64,000 bases of DNA from Enterobacteriaceae bacterium UBA7338 (GTDB lineage: Bacteria > Pseudomonadota > Gammaproteobacteria > Enterobacterales > Enterobacteriaceae). The position numbers and the translations under genes were made by a program. The stretch's first letter is position 1. Each line of letters starts with the position of its first letter. Under the pieces are notes generated by a model that made no database searches, was not told where the DNA came from, and saw nothing but the letters and a program-made list of their open reading frames with translations. Location of the stretch: NCBI GenBank assembly GCA_002480085.1, contig DKPJ01000006.1, forward strand, positions 1-64,000. The letters run 5' to 3'. Positions 7,678-15,914 of this stretch are shown here, in pieces.

Positions 7678-9486
7678 CTATTCAAACTCGTCCCAGCCAT
7701 CCAACTGCCGCCGCTCCTGCTGCATTTCGCGCTGGAAAATCTCTTCCAGCTCGCGCCGCGCCTCACGAACGCGGGAGATCTGCTGTGTATCAGTATGCAC
7801 TACCGGCATCAGCTCGCGCAGCATGCGCATATCGAGACGGCGGAAGTGCAGTTGCGCCCGTAGCGCCTGATGCGGGTGCATGCCCAGCGATACCAGCGCC
7901 TTGCGCCCCAGCTCCAGCGCACTGGAGAAGGTCTCACGGGAGAACTGCGTTACGCCAGACTGGAGCAGCTCGTGGGCCTCGAAACGCCCCCGCGCCCGGG
8001 CAAGGATCGCCAGGTGCGGGAAGTGCTGCTGGCAGATCGCCACCAGCTTCATGGTGTCTTCCGGTTCATTGCAGGTGATCACAATCGACTGCGCCGCCTC
8101 CGCGCCCGCCGAGCGCAGCAGCTCGACCTGAGTCGCGTCGCCGTAATAGACCTTATAGCCATATTTCCGCATCAGGTTAACGGCACTGATATCGCGCTCC
8201 AGCACGGTGATGCGCATCTCGTTAGCCATCAGCAGGCGACCAATCACCTGGCCGAAGCGGCCAAAGCCGACGATGATCACCTGCGGCTTATCATCCTCAA
8301 CCCAGGGTTGCTCCCCCTCCTCATCCGGCGTGTTAAAGCGCCGTGAGAGCCCCTTATCAATGCCTTTCATCAGCAGCGGCGTGGTCATCATCGACAGGGT
8401 GACCGTCACCAGCAGCAGCGCCATCTGATCGTTATGGAACAGCTTCTGCGAGGAGGCGGTAGAGAAGAGCACGAAGGCAAACTCGCCGCCCTGGCTGAGC
8501 ACGCCGGCAAACTGCATCCGCTCCGAGCTTCGCAAGCCGTAGAGGCGCGCCAGCAGATAGAGCACCGTGGTTTTCACCGCCACCAGGATAGCGACCGCCG
8601 CGATCACCCACGGTAGATGTGTGTAGAGCACGCCCAGGTTCAGCGCCATCCCGACTGAGATAAAGAATAGCCCCAGCAGCAGTCCCTTGAACGGATCGAT
8701 AGCAGACTCCAGCTCATGGCGGTACTCGCTCTCTGCCAGCAGCACCCCGGCGATAAAGGTGCCGAGCGCCATCGACAGCCCCAGCGCGTCCATAAACAGC
8801 GCCGAGCCGAGCACCAGCAGCAGCGTGGCGGCGGTAAAGACCTCGCGCACGCCGGAACCGGCAATAAAGCGGAACACCGGGCGCAGAAGATAGCGGCCGC
8901 CCACCAGCATTCCGGCGAAGGCGAGCACCTTCATGCCGATCTTGATCCAGTCGAAGTGCTCATCGCCGCCGCCCGCCAGCAGCGGCACCAGCGCCAGGGC
9001 CGGGATGACCGCCAGGTCCTGGAACAGCAGCACCGAGAATCCCAGCTGTCCGGCTTCGCTGCGGTTCATCCCCTTGTCGCGCATCAGCTGGAGTGCCATC
9101 GCGGTTGAGGACATCGCCAGGCCAATGCCGCCAATGACCGCCGCCTGCCAGGCGAAGTCGGTCAGCATCAGCAGTCCGGCAAGGATCGCAGCGCTAAGCA
9201 GCACCTGCGCCGCCCCAACGCCGAAGATCGACTGCCGCAGCTGCCACAGCTTCGATGGGTTTAGCTCCAGGCCGATGATAAACATCAGAAACACGACGCC
9301 CATCTCAGAGAAGTGGAGGATCTCATCAACGTCGCTGATAAATCCCAGCCCCCACGGGCCGATGGCAATCCCCGCCAGCAGATAGCCCAGCACCGCGCCA
9401 ATGCCCAGACGGGCGGCCAGCGGCACGGCGACCACGGCGGCAAACAGAAACAGTACGCCTGCCAGCAGCAGATCGGTTCCGTCCAT
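7678..9486 (-). CDS. kefB: Glutathione-regulated potassium/proton antiporter KefB
   Basis: KefB is an inner-membrane K+ efflux system held closed by glutathione and opened by glutathione adducts, acidifying the cytoplasm during electrophile stress. The 602-residue protein begins MDGTDLLLAGVLFLFAAVVAVP, with about 12 CPA2-type membrane segments to about residue 385. A cytoplasmic RCK/TrkA-N domain follows (QVIIVGFGRFGQVIGRLLMAN, near 400-520). ATG 9486 overlaps the kefG stop by one base (TAATG); a 43-codon extension into kefG is rejected. Confidence 0.96.
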   Translation of the reverse strand: MDGTDLLLAGVLFLFAAVVAVPLAARLGIGAVLGYLLAGIAIGPWGLGFISDVDEILHFSEMGVVFLMFIIGLELNPSKLWQLRQSIFGVGAAQVLLSAAILAGLLMLTDFAWQAAVIGGIGLAMSSTAMALQLMRDKGMNRSEAGQLGFSVLLFQDLAVIPALALVPLLAGGGDEHFDWIKIGMKVLAFAGMLVGGRYLLRPVFRFIAGSGVREVFTAATLLLVLGSALFMDALGLSMALGTFIAGVLLAESEYRHELESAIDPFKGLLLGLFFISVGMALNLGVLYTHLPWVIAAVAILVAVKTTVLYLLARLYGLRSSERMQFAGVLSQGGEFAFVLFSTASSQKLFHNDQMALLLVTVTLSMMTTPLLMKGIDKGLSRRFNTPDEEGEQPWVEDDKPQVIIVGFGRFGQVIGRLLMANEMRITVLERDISAVNLMRKYGYKVYYGDATQVELLRSAGAEAAQSIVITCNEPEDTMKLVAICQQHFPHLAILARARGRFEAHELLQSGVTQFSRETFSSALELGRKALVSLGMHPHQALRAQLHFRRLDMRMLRELMPVVHTDTQQISRVREARRELEEIFQREMQQERRQLDGWDEFE

Positions 9487-10040
9487 TAGCGACCTCCCGT
9501 CGCGGTGGGTGATGCCAGCCAGTCGCCGTAGGCACGGGCATGGCTTGCCAGCTCCTCTTTCGGCTGGCGGCGCGCCCAGTAGACAATATAGGGCGTCATC
9601 CACTGCATGCGGCACATGGCCGCCGTCAGCTCAAAGGGACGCAGGATATCGCTAAGCGGATAGCGATTAAGGCCATCGTAGCGGTAGGCGCTTTCTGGCT
9701 CACCGGTGGTGATCACGCAGCGCCAGCGCTTGCCCGCCAGCTGATTGCCTCCCGGTCCGCTGGCGAAGCCGCGGGTCAGGACGCGATCCAGCCACTCCTT
9801 GAGCAGCGCCGGACAGCTGTAGGTGTAGAGGGGAAACTGAAAGACGATCACGTCGTGCTCGCGCAGCAGCGCCTGCTCGCGAGGAATATCGATAAAAAAG
9901 TCTGGGTAGTGCGCATAGAGATCGTGTACGGTCACATTGTGCAGCTGCATTGCCGGCTTAAGCAGCACCCGGTTGGCTACCGAATCCTGGGATTCCGGAT
10001 GGGCATACAGCAGCAGCACTCTGGCTGTCTGGGACATCAC
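9486..10040 (-). CDS. kefG: KefG, ancillary quinone-oxidoreductase-like subunit of KefB
   Basis: KefG is a cytoplasmic flavodoxin-fold protein that is needed for full KefB activity. The 184-residue product has the E. coli length and the family's conserved opening MMSQTARVLLLYAHPESQDS. It carries QFPLYTYSCPALLKEWLDRVLTRGFASG near residues 70-98 (FMN/active-site side). It is translationally coupled to kefB by a one-base stop/start overlap. The operon promoter should lie in the 128-nt divergent gap with yheS. Confidence 0.96.
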   Translation of the reverse strand: MMSQTARVLLLYAHPESQDSVANRVLLKPAMQLHNVTVHDLYAHYPDFFIDIPREQALLREHDVIVFQFPLYTYSCPALLKEWLDRVLTRGFASGPGGNQLAGKRWRCVITTGEPESAYRYDGLNRYPLSDILRPFELTAAMCRMQWMTPYIVYWARRQPKEELASHARAYGDWLASPTATGGR

Positions 10041-10168
10041 TCCCCTCCCGGTTCTATTTTTGTATATCGTTGTCGTTTCAGGCTACCATTGCGCCCCGGT
10101 GCGGCATTATAGGCGCACTCCACATTATCATAATGACAAATTAACATAGTCTGAACATACGGCACTCT

Positions 10169-12073
10169 ATGATTGTTTTCTCCTCACTACAAATTCGTCG
10201 CGGCGTGCGTGTCCTGCTGGATAACGCCACCGCCACCATCAACCCCGGCCAGAAAGTCGGGCTGGTGGGTAAAAACGGCTGCGGGAAATCGACCCTGCTG
10301 GCGCTGCTGAAAAACGAGCTTACCGCCGACGGCGGCAGCTTCACCTACCCTGCCAACTGGCAGCTGGCGTGGGTGAACCAGGAGACCCCGGCCCTCAGCG
10401 AGCCTGCCATCGACTATGTTATTGATGGCGATCGTGAGTATCGCCAGCTGGAGGCCCAGCTGAACGACGCCAACGAGCGCAACGACGGCCATGCCATCGC
10501 CACCGTTCACGGCAAGCTCGACGCCATCGACGCCTGGACCATCCGCTCCCGCGCCGCCAGCCTGCTGCATGGGCTGGGTTTCTCTACCGAGCAGCTTGAG
10601 CGACCGGTCAGCGACTTCTCCGGCGGCTGGCGTATGCGCCTCAACCTTGCCCAGGCGCTGGTCTGCCGCTCGGATCTGCTCCTGCTTGATGAGCCAACCA
10701 ACCACCTCGATCTCGACGCGGTGATCTGGCTGGAGCGCTGGCTGAAGAGCTATCAGGGGACGCTGATCCTCATCTCCCACGACCGTGACTTCCTCGATCC
10801 GGTGGTAGATAAAATTATCCATATCGAACAGCAGAACATGTTCGAGTATACCGGCAACTACAGCTCGTTTGAGCGCCAGCGCGCCACCCGTCTGGCCCAG
10901 CAGCAGGCCACCTACGAGAGCCAGCAGCAGCGCGTAGCGCACCTGCAAAGCTTTATCGACCGCTTCAAAGCCAAGGCCAGCAAGGCCAAGCAGGCCCAGA
11001 GCCGGGTGAAGATGCTGGAGCGCATGGAGCTGATCGCTCCGGCGCACGTGGATAACCCCTTCCACTTCAGCTTCCGCGCGCCGGAGAGCCTGCCCAACCC
11101 GCTGCTGAAGATGGAGAAGGTGAGCGCGGGCTACGGCGATCGCACCATTCTTAACTCAATCAAGCTCAACCTTGTCCCTGGCTCGCGCATTGGCCTGCTG
11201 GGACGTAACGGCGCGGGTAAATCGACGCTGATCAAGCTGCTGGCGGGCGAGCTTGCCCCTACCAGCGGTGATATCGGCCTCGCGAAGGGCATCAAGCTTG
11301 GCTACTTCGCCCAGCACCAGCTGGAGTTCCTGCGGGCGGATGAGTCGCCGCTGCAGCATCTGGCCCGCCTTGCGCCGCAGGAAGCGGAGCAGAAGCTGCG
11401 GGACTACCTTGGCGGCTTTGGCTTCCAGGGCGATAAGGTCACAGAGAACACCGAACGCTTCTCCGGCGGTGAAAAGGCCCGGCTGGTACTGGCCCTGATC
11501 GTCTGGCAGCGTCCTAACCTGCTGCTGCTCGATGAGCCAACTAACCACCTGGATCTCGACATGCGTCAGGCCCTGACGGAAGCGCTGATCGAATTTGAAG
11601 GCGCGCTGGTGGTGGTGTCGCACGATCGTCACCTGATCCGCTCCACCACCGACGATCTCTACCTGGTCCACGACGGCAAAGTCGAGCCGTTTGACGGCGA
11701 TCTGGAGGATTACCAGCAGTGGCTGAGCGACGTGCAGAAGCAGGAGAGCCAGCCTGCCGATGCGGCGAAGGAGAACGGCAACAGCGCCCAGGCGCGGAAA
11801 GACCAGAAGCGCCGGGAAGCCGAGCTGCGTACCCAGACCCAGCCGCTGCGCAAAGAGATCGCCCGTCTGGAGAAGGAGATGGAGAAGCTCAACGCCCAGC
11901 TGGCGAAGGCCGAAGAGAAGCTTGGCGACAGCGGCCTGTACGATCAGAGCCGCAAGGCCGAGCTAACCGAGTGTTTACAGGCGCAGGCAAGCGCGAAGTC
12001 GGGCCTGGAGGCGTGTGAGATGGCGTGGCTTGAGGCACAGGAGCAGCTTGAAGGCATGCTGCAAAGCGAGTAG
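10169..12073 (+). CDS. yheS: ABC-F family ATPase YheS
   Basis: YheS is a soluble ABC-F protein with two ATPase domains and no membrane part; such proteins act at the ribosomal E site. Domain 1 has Walker A GKNGCGKST (about 34-42), signature FSGGW and Walker B LLLLDEPTNHLDLD. Domain 2 has GRNGAGKST, FSGGEKARL and LLLLDEPTNHLDLD. They are joined by the charged ABC-F linker (about 240-300). A C-terminal coiled-coil arm rich in Lys, Glu and Gln covers about 530-634. It is 634 residues, close to E. coli's 637. Confidence 0.96.
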   Translation: MIVFSSLQIRRGVRVLLDNATATINPGQKVGLVGKNGCGKSTLLALLKNELTADGGSFTYPANWQLAWVNQETPALSEPAIDYVIDGDREYRQLEAQLNDANERNDGHAIATVHGKLDAIDAWTIRSRAASLLHGLGFSTEQLERPVSDFSGGWRMRLNLAQALVCRSDLLLLDEPTNHLDLDAVIWLERWLKSYQGTLILISHDRDFLDPVVDKIIHIEQQNMFEYTGNYSSFERQRATRLAQQQATYESQQQRVAHLQSFIDRFKAKASKAKQAQSRVKMLERMELIAPAHVDNPFHFSFRAPESLPNPLLKMEKVSAGYGDRTILNSIKLNLVPGSRIGLLGRNGAGKSTLIKLLAGELAPTSGDIGLAKGIKLGYFAQHQLEFLRADESPLQHLARLAPQEAEQKLRDYLGGFGFQGDKVTENTERFSGGEKARLVLALIVWQRPNLLLLDEPTNHLDLDMRQALTEALIEFEGALVVVSHDRHLIRSTTDDLYLVHDGKVEPFDGDLEDYQQWLSDVQKQESQPADAAKENGNSAQARKDQKRREAELRTQTQPLRKEIARLEKEMEKLNAQLAKAEEKLGDSGLYDQSRKAELTECLQAQASAKSGLEACEMAWLEAQEQLEGMLQSE

Positions 12074-12170
12074 CGCCATGGGACGTGACGAGATTGACCC
12101 ATTTTCATAAACATAATTTATCTGTGAAGGTATAGTATTCAGCAGATCACTGAAGAATATATCGCATGAG

Positions 12171-13187
12171 ATGGCCCAGATAACTCCCTTAATACTCCCC
12201 GCTGCGGCGGGGGACGACGTTGAATTTCGCCCAATGCCTGGGGCGCGCAATCCGCATTTGCAGACGATGCTGCCGCGTATTTTGCGCCGTCGTCTGCAAT
12301 TTACCGCCCAATGGCAGCGTCTTGAGCTACCCGATGGCGACTTTGTCGATCTGGCGTGGAGCGAAGATCCGCAGCAGGCGAAAGATAAGCCCCGGCTGGT
12401 GGTATTTCACGGCCTTGAAGGCAGCCTGCACAGCCCCTACGCTCACGGACTGATCCACGCTGCGAAACAGCGCGGCTGGCTCGGCGTGGTGATGCACTTT
12501 CGTGGCTGCAGCGGCGAGCCTAACCGCCTGAACCGCATCTACCACTCTGGCGAAACCGAAGACGGCAGCGCGTTCCTGCACTGGCTGCATAATGAGTTCG
12601 GCCCGGCACCAACGGCGGCGGTGGGCTACTCCCTCGGCGGCAATATGCTCGGCTGCCTGCTGGCGAAAGCCGATGACGGCCTGCCGCTCAACGCGGCGGT
12701 GATCGTCTCGGCTCCGCTGGTGCTGGAGGCCTGTAGCCTCCATATGGATAAAGGTTTCTCACGTTTCTACCAGCGCTATCTGCTCAACCTGCTGAAAGCC
12801 AACGCCACGCGCAAGCTCAAGGCCTACCCCGGCACCCTGCCGATCGATCTCGCCCAGCTTAAGCGCGTGCGCCGCATCCGTGAGTTTGATGACCTGATTA
12901 CCGCGAAGGCGCACGGATTCGATGATGCCATCGACTACTATCGCCGGAGCAGCGCCATGCCTGTGCTGCCGCAGATCCGCAAGCCGACGCTGATTATCCA
13001 TGCCAAGGACGATCCCTTTATGGATCACCACGTCATTCCAGCAGCGGGCCATTTACCCGCTAATATTGAGTATCAGTTAACTGAACATGGCGGCCACGTT
13101 GGCTTCGTTGGCGGTACGCTGCGCCACCCTGAGATGTGGCTTGAGAAGCGCATCCCCGACTGGCTGGCACCCTATCTGGAGGCATAA
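12171..13187 (+). CDS. yheT: Alpha/beta-hydrolase YheT
   Basis: This is a predicted esterase/hydrolase of the YheT/EMB8 family; its substrate is unknown. The 338-residue protein has the nucleophile elbow GYSLGG (Ser154), an acidic residue in HAKDDPFMDHH and the C-terminal histidine in TEHGGHVGF, forming a complete Ser-Asp-His triad. FHGLEGSLHSPYAHGL supplies the oxyanion loop. Residues 5-20 diverge from E. coli, the rest is collinear. The stop codon overlaps the yheU start by one base, so the two are coupled. Confidence 0.95.
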   Translation: MAQITPLILPAAAGDDVEFRPMPGARNPHLQTMLPRILRRRLQFTAQWQRLELPDGDFVDLAWSEDPQQAKDKPRLVVFHGLEGSLHSPYAHGLIHAAKQRGWLGVVMHFRGCSGEPNRLNRIYHSGETEDGSAFLHWLHNEFGPAPTAAVGYSLGGNMLGCLLAKADDGLPLNAAVIVSAPLVLEACSLHMDKGFSRFYQRYLLNLLKANATRKLKAYPGTLPIDLAQLKRVRRIREFDDLITAKAHGFDDAIDYYRRSSAMPVLPQIRKPTLIIHAKDDPFMDHHVIPAAGHLPANIEYQLTEHGGHVGFVGGTLRHPEMWLEKRIPDWLAPYLEA

Positions 13188-13405
13188 TGATTATTCCCTG
13201 GCAAGAGGTTGCCCCTGACACGCTCAATAGCCTGATTGAGAGCTTTGTCTTGCGCGAAGGCACCGATTATGGTGAACATGAGCGTTCGCTTGAGCAAAAG
13301 GTTGCCGACGTAAAGCGTCAGCTGGAAACGGGTGAGGTCGTGCTGGTGTGGTCAGAGCTGCACGAGACGGTCAATATCATGCCCCGCAAACAGTTTCGCG
13401 AATAA
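13187..13405 (+). CDS. yheU: YheU, conserved small protein (UPF0270)
   Basis: The 72-residue product (MIIPWQEVAPDTLNSLIESFVLREGTDYGE...NIMPRKQFRE, abbreviated) matches YheU over its length. No catalytic motif or membrane segment is visible and its role is unknown. The ATG shares its A with the yheT stop (TAATG), and prkB begins 53 nt later. Confidence 0.93.
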   Translation: MIIPWQEVAPDTLNSLIESFVLREGTDYGEHERSLEQKVADVKRQLETGEVVLVWSELHETVNIMPRKQFRE

Positions 13406-13458
13406 CGCTGCGTCAGGCGATCCGCCCTCTTCTGTTCTTTATCAGGGAGTCGTTCGCT

Positions 13459-14328
13459 ATGTCAGCCAAACATCCGGTGATTGCTGTTACAGGTTCCAGC
13501 GGGGCAGGAACCACCACCACCAGCCTCGCCTTTCGTAAAATCTTTGCCCAGCTCGGACTGCGCGCCGCCGAGGTGGAGGGCGATAGCTTTCACCGCTATA
13601 CCCGTCCGGAGATGGACATGGCGATCCGCAAAGCGCGGGACGCCGGGCGGCATATCAGCTACTTTGGCCCGGATGCCAACGACTTTGGCCTGCTCGAGCA
13701 GACCTTTATCGAATATGGCCACAACGGCACCGGCCAGGCGCGCAAGTATCTGCACACCTACGACGAAGCCGTGCCCTGGAACCAGATCCCCGGCACCTTC
13801 ACGCCGTGGCAGCCGCTGCCGGAGCCGACCGATATTCTGTTTTATGAGGGGCTGCACGGCGGCGTGGTGACGCCCCAGCATGACGTGGCACGGCATGTGG
13901 ATCTGCTGGTGGGGGTAGTGCCGATTATCAACCTCGAGTGGATCCAGAAGATGATCCGCGATACCAGCGAGCGCGGTCACTCCCGGGAGACGGTAATGGA
14001 CTCGGTGGTGCGCTCCATGGATGACTACATCAACTTCATTACGCCGCAGTTCTCCCGCACCCACATCAACTTCCAGCGTGTCCCCACCGTCGATACCTCT
14101 AACCCCTTTGCTGCTAAAAATATCCCCTCGCTGGACGAAAGCTTTGTGGTGATCCACTTTCGCGATCTGGAGGGGATCGATTACCCCTGGCTGCTGGCGA
14201 TGCTGCAAGGCTCGTTTATCTCCCACATAAACACCCTGGTGGTGCCGGGAGGGAAAATGGGGCTGGCGATGGAGCTGATTATGCTGCCGCTGGTACAACG
14301 GCTGATGGAAGGCAAAAAGATTGAGTGA
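13459..14328 (+). CDS. prkB: Phosphoribulokinase-like P-loop protein PrkB
   Basis: PrkB resembles phosphoribulokinase, but enterobacteria lack a Calvin cycle and the true substrate is unknown. ATG 13459 (MSAKHPVIAVTGSSGAGTTT) gives the family's 289 residues. The longer opening to 13348 overlaps yheU and is rejected. The P-loop GSSGAGTT is at about 12-19, with the kinase-like FYEGLHGG segment near 132-139. It is the last gene of the yheT-yheU-prkB cluster and is followed by REP sequence. Confidence 0.95.
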   Translation: MSAKHPVIAVTGSSGAGTTTTSLAFRKIFAQLGLRAAEVEGDSFHRYTRPEMDMAIRKARDAGRHISYFGPDANDFGLLEQTFIEYGHNGTGQARKYLHTYDEAVPWNQIPGTFTPWQPLPEPTDILFYEGLHGGVVTPQHDVARHVDLLVGVVPIINLEWIQKMIRDTSERGHSRETVMDSVVRSMDDYINFITPQFSRTHINFQRVPTVDTSNPFAAKNIPSLDESFVVIHFRDLEGIDYPWLLAMLQGSFISHINTLVVPGGKMGLAMELIMLPLVQRLMEGKKIE

Positions 14329-14369
14329 TGCAACGCTTACCGGACCTACGTTGGACAGGGTGTGGGTTT

Positions 14370-14452
14370 GTAGGCCCGCGTAAGCGAAGCGCCACCGGGC
14401 GTTATTGTGCTGACGCTGCAATGCCGGGCGGCACTGCGTTTGCCCGGCCTAC
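14370..14452. repeat. REP/BIME, two palindromic units
   Basis: Unit 1 (14370-14401, GTAGGCCCGCGTAAGCGAAG…CCGGGCG) and unit 2 (14423-14452, GCCGGGCGGCAC…GCCCGGCCTAC) are oppositely oriented in the prkB-yhfA convergent gap. Confidence 0.85.
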
Positions 14453-14516
14453 GGTGGGCACGATGCGGTTTGCGGGCGATAACAGTATCTACAAAATGGC
14501 GCGAACCGCCATGATC

Positions 14517-14921
14517 TTACCCCTCAACCACCTCATAGGAGTGGGTGATATTGACCGCCTTCTCCAGCATCAGCGCCACGGAGCAGTACTTCTCCGCTGA
14601 GAGATCTACCGCGCGGGATACCGCCGCATCCTTCAGCTCTTTGCCGGTGACGATAAAGTGCAGGTTGATGTGGGTGAAGAGACGCGGTGCCTCTTCCCGG
14701 CGTTCGGAGGTTAGCTTCACTTCGCAGTCGGTGACGTTATGCCGTCCTTTTTGCAGGATCGACACCACGTCAATGGCGCTGCATCCGCCCGCCGCCATCA
14801 GCACCATCTCCATCGGGCTGGGGGCTTTATCCCCGGAGTTGCCGTCCATTAAGATCTGATGGCCGGAGGCGGATTCACCGAGAAATGTTAAACCTTCGAC
14901 CCATTTTACGCGCGCTTGCAT
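14517..14921 (-). CDS. yhfA: OsmC-family protein YhfA
   Basis: YhfA belongs to the OsmC/Ohr fold family, thiol-based peroxidase-like proteins; its own activity is not established. The 134-residue product keeps the two family cysteines (AAGGCSAIDV near 47 and AEKYCSVALM near 111). The start at ATG 14921 (MQARVKWVEGLTFLG) is chosen because GGAGTG lies 7-8 nt upstream. ATG 14927 is too close to that site, and the opening to 15029 is unsupported. It is divergent from crp. Confidence 0.94.
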   Translation of the reverse strand: MQARVKWVEGLTFLGESASGHQILMDGNSGDKAPSPMEMVLMAAGGCSAIDVVSILQKGRHNVTDCEVKLTSERREEAPRLFTHINLHFIVTGKELKDAAVSRAVDLSAEKYCSVALMLEKAVNITHSYEVVEG

Positions 14922-15229
14922 TTTCATCACTCCAGAGTGGCAATTTTCCCGACAGATTACGCGCACATAACAAAACGCGCAACGGAAGGCGACCTGCATC
15001 AAGCTGAAGCGAGACACCAGGAGACACACGGCAAAAGCTATGCTAAAACAGTCTGGATGCTACAGTAATGTATTGACATTATGCAGGTATGCAGAGGACT
15101 TCAACCATTACAGGCCGCATGCCTACATTGACGGCCCCCTTCCCAGGATTCGGGAAGCATATGATTGCAACCCCAGCCGCTGGATCCGTCCCGCGACTGG
15201 CGCCAGCTTATAACAGAGGATAACCGCGC
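14922..15229. promoter_or_regulatory. Divergent yhfA-crp control region and long crp leader
   Basis: This 308-nt gap holds no gene. It is recognisably the E. coli crp control region: GAGACACCAGGAGACACA, AGCTATGCTAAAACAGTC and GGATGCTACAGTAAT are retained near 15010-15070. The crp start point is expected there, leaving a leader of about 165 nt. The leader has a hairpin CTTCCC/GGGAAG at 15139-15157. A degenerate CRP half-palindrome TGCAGAGGACTTCAAC lies at 15090-15105, where E. coli has the autoregulatory CRP site. The CRP assignment is weak. Confidence 0.55.
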
Positions 15230-15862
15230 ATGGTGCTTGGCAAACCACAAACAGACCCGACTCTTGAATGGTTTTTGTCTCATTGCCATATTCATAAGTA
15301 CCCGTCGAAGAGCACGCTGATTCACCAGGGTGAAAAAGCGGAAACGTTGTATTACATCGTCAAAGGCTCAGTGGCAGTGCTCATCAAGGACGAAGAAGGG
15401 AAAGAGATGATCCTCTCTTACCTGAACCAGGGAGACTTTATCGGTGAACTGGGCCTGTTTGAAGAGGGCCAGGAGCGCAGCGCATGGGTACGGGCGAAAA
15501 CCGCCTGTGAAGTGGCCGAAATTTCCTATAAAAAGTTCCGTCAGCTTATCCAGGTCAACCCGGATATTCTGATGCGCCTCTCGTCGCAGATGGCACGTCG
15601 CCTGCAGGTCACCTCTGAAAAAGTGGGCAACCTCGCCTTCCTCGACGTGACCGGCCGCATCGCGCAGACGCTGCTGAACCTGGCTAAACAGCCGGACGCG
15701 ATGACCCACCCGGACGGGATGCAGATCAAAATCACCCGCCAGGAGATTGGCCAGATTGTCGGCTGCTCCCGTGAAACCGTGGGCCGTATCCTGAAGATGC
15801 TGGAAGATCAAAACCTGATCTCCGCGCACGGCAAGACCATCGTCGTCTACGGAACGCGTTAA
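15230..15862 (+). CDS. crp: cAMP receptor protein, global transcription regulator
   Basis: CRP (CAP) binds cAMP and activates or represses hundreds of operons, including candidates in this window (pckA, gntT, malPQ, ppiA by E. coli precedent). The 210-residue protein appears near-identical to E. coli CRP. The cyclic-nucleotide fold has the phosphate-binding cassette GELGLFEEGQERSAWVRA (about 72-89). The long C helix follows. The winged HTH is TRQEIGQIVGCSRETVGRIL (about 169-188), with the DNA-contacting Arg181, Glu182 and Arg186 in RETVGR (Met counted as 1). An AGAGGAT ribosome-binding site precedes the ATG. Confidence 0.99.
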   Translation: MVLGKPQTDPTLEWFLSHCHIHKYPSKSTLIHQGEKAETLYYIVKGSVAVLIKDEEGKEMILSYLNQGDFIGELGLFEEGQERSAWVRAKTACEVAEISYKKFRQLIQVNPDILMRLSSQMARRLQVTSEKVGNLAFLDVTGRIAQTLLNLAKQPDAMTHPDGMQIKITRQEIGQIVGCSRETVGRILKMLEDQNLISAHGKTIVVYGTR

Positions 15863-15870
15863 GCTTTAAG

Positions 15871-15902
15871 AACGGCGTGTTGCCTCTGCATACGCCGTTT
15901 TT
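15871..15902 (+). terminator. Rho-independent terminator after crp
   Basis: AACGGCGT (15871-15878) pairs with ACGCCGTT across a 12-nt loop and runs directly into TTTTT, 9 nt after the crp stop. It ends only 13 nt before the yhfK start, so yhfK depends on read-through or on a promoter inside this segment. Confidence 0.9.
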
Positions 15903-15914
15903 GCTCTCTCCCTC

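Noticed and set aside
10187..11065. 292-codon minus-strand open frame opposite yheS
   Set aside because: Complement of the first ATPase domain of YheS; the Walker motifs fix the real frame on the plus strand.
13462..14421. 319-codon minus-strand open frame opposite prkB
   Set aside because: Shadow of PrkB, whose P-loop and length are conserved; the start falls in REP sequence.
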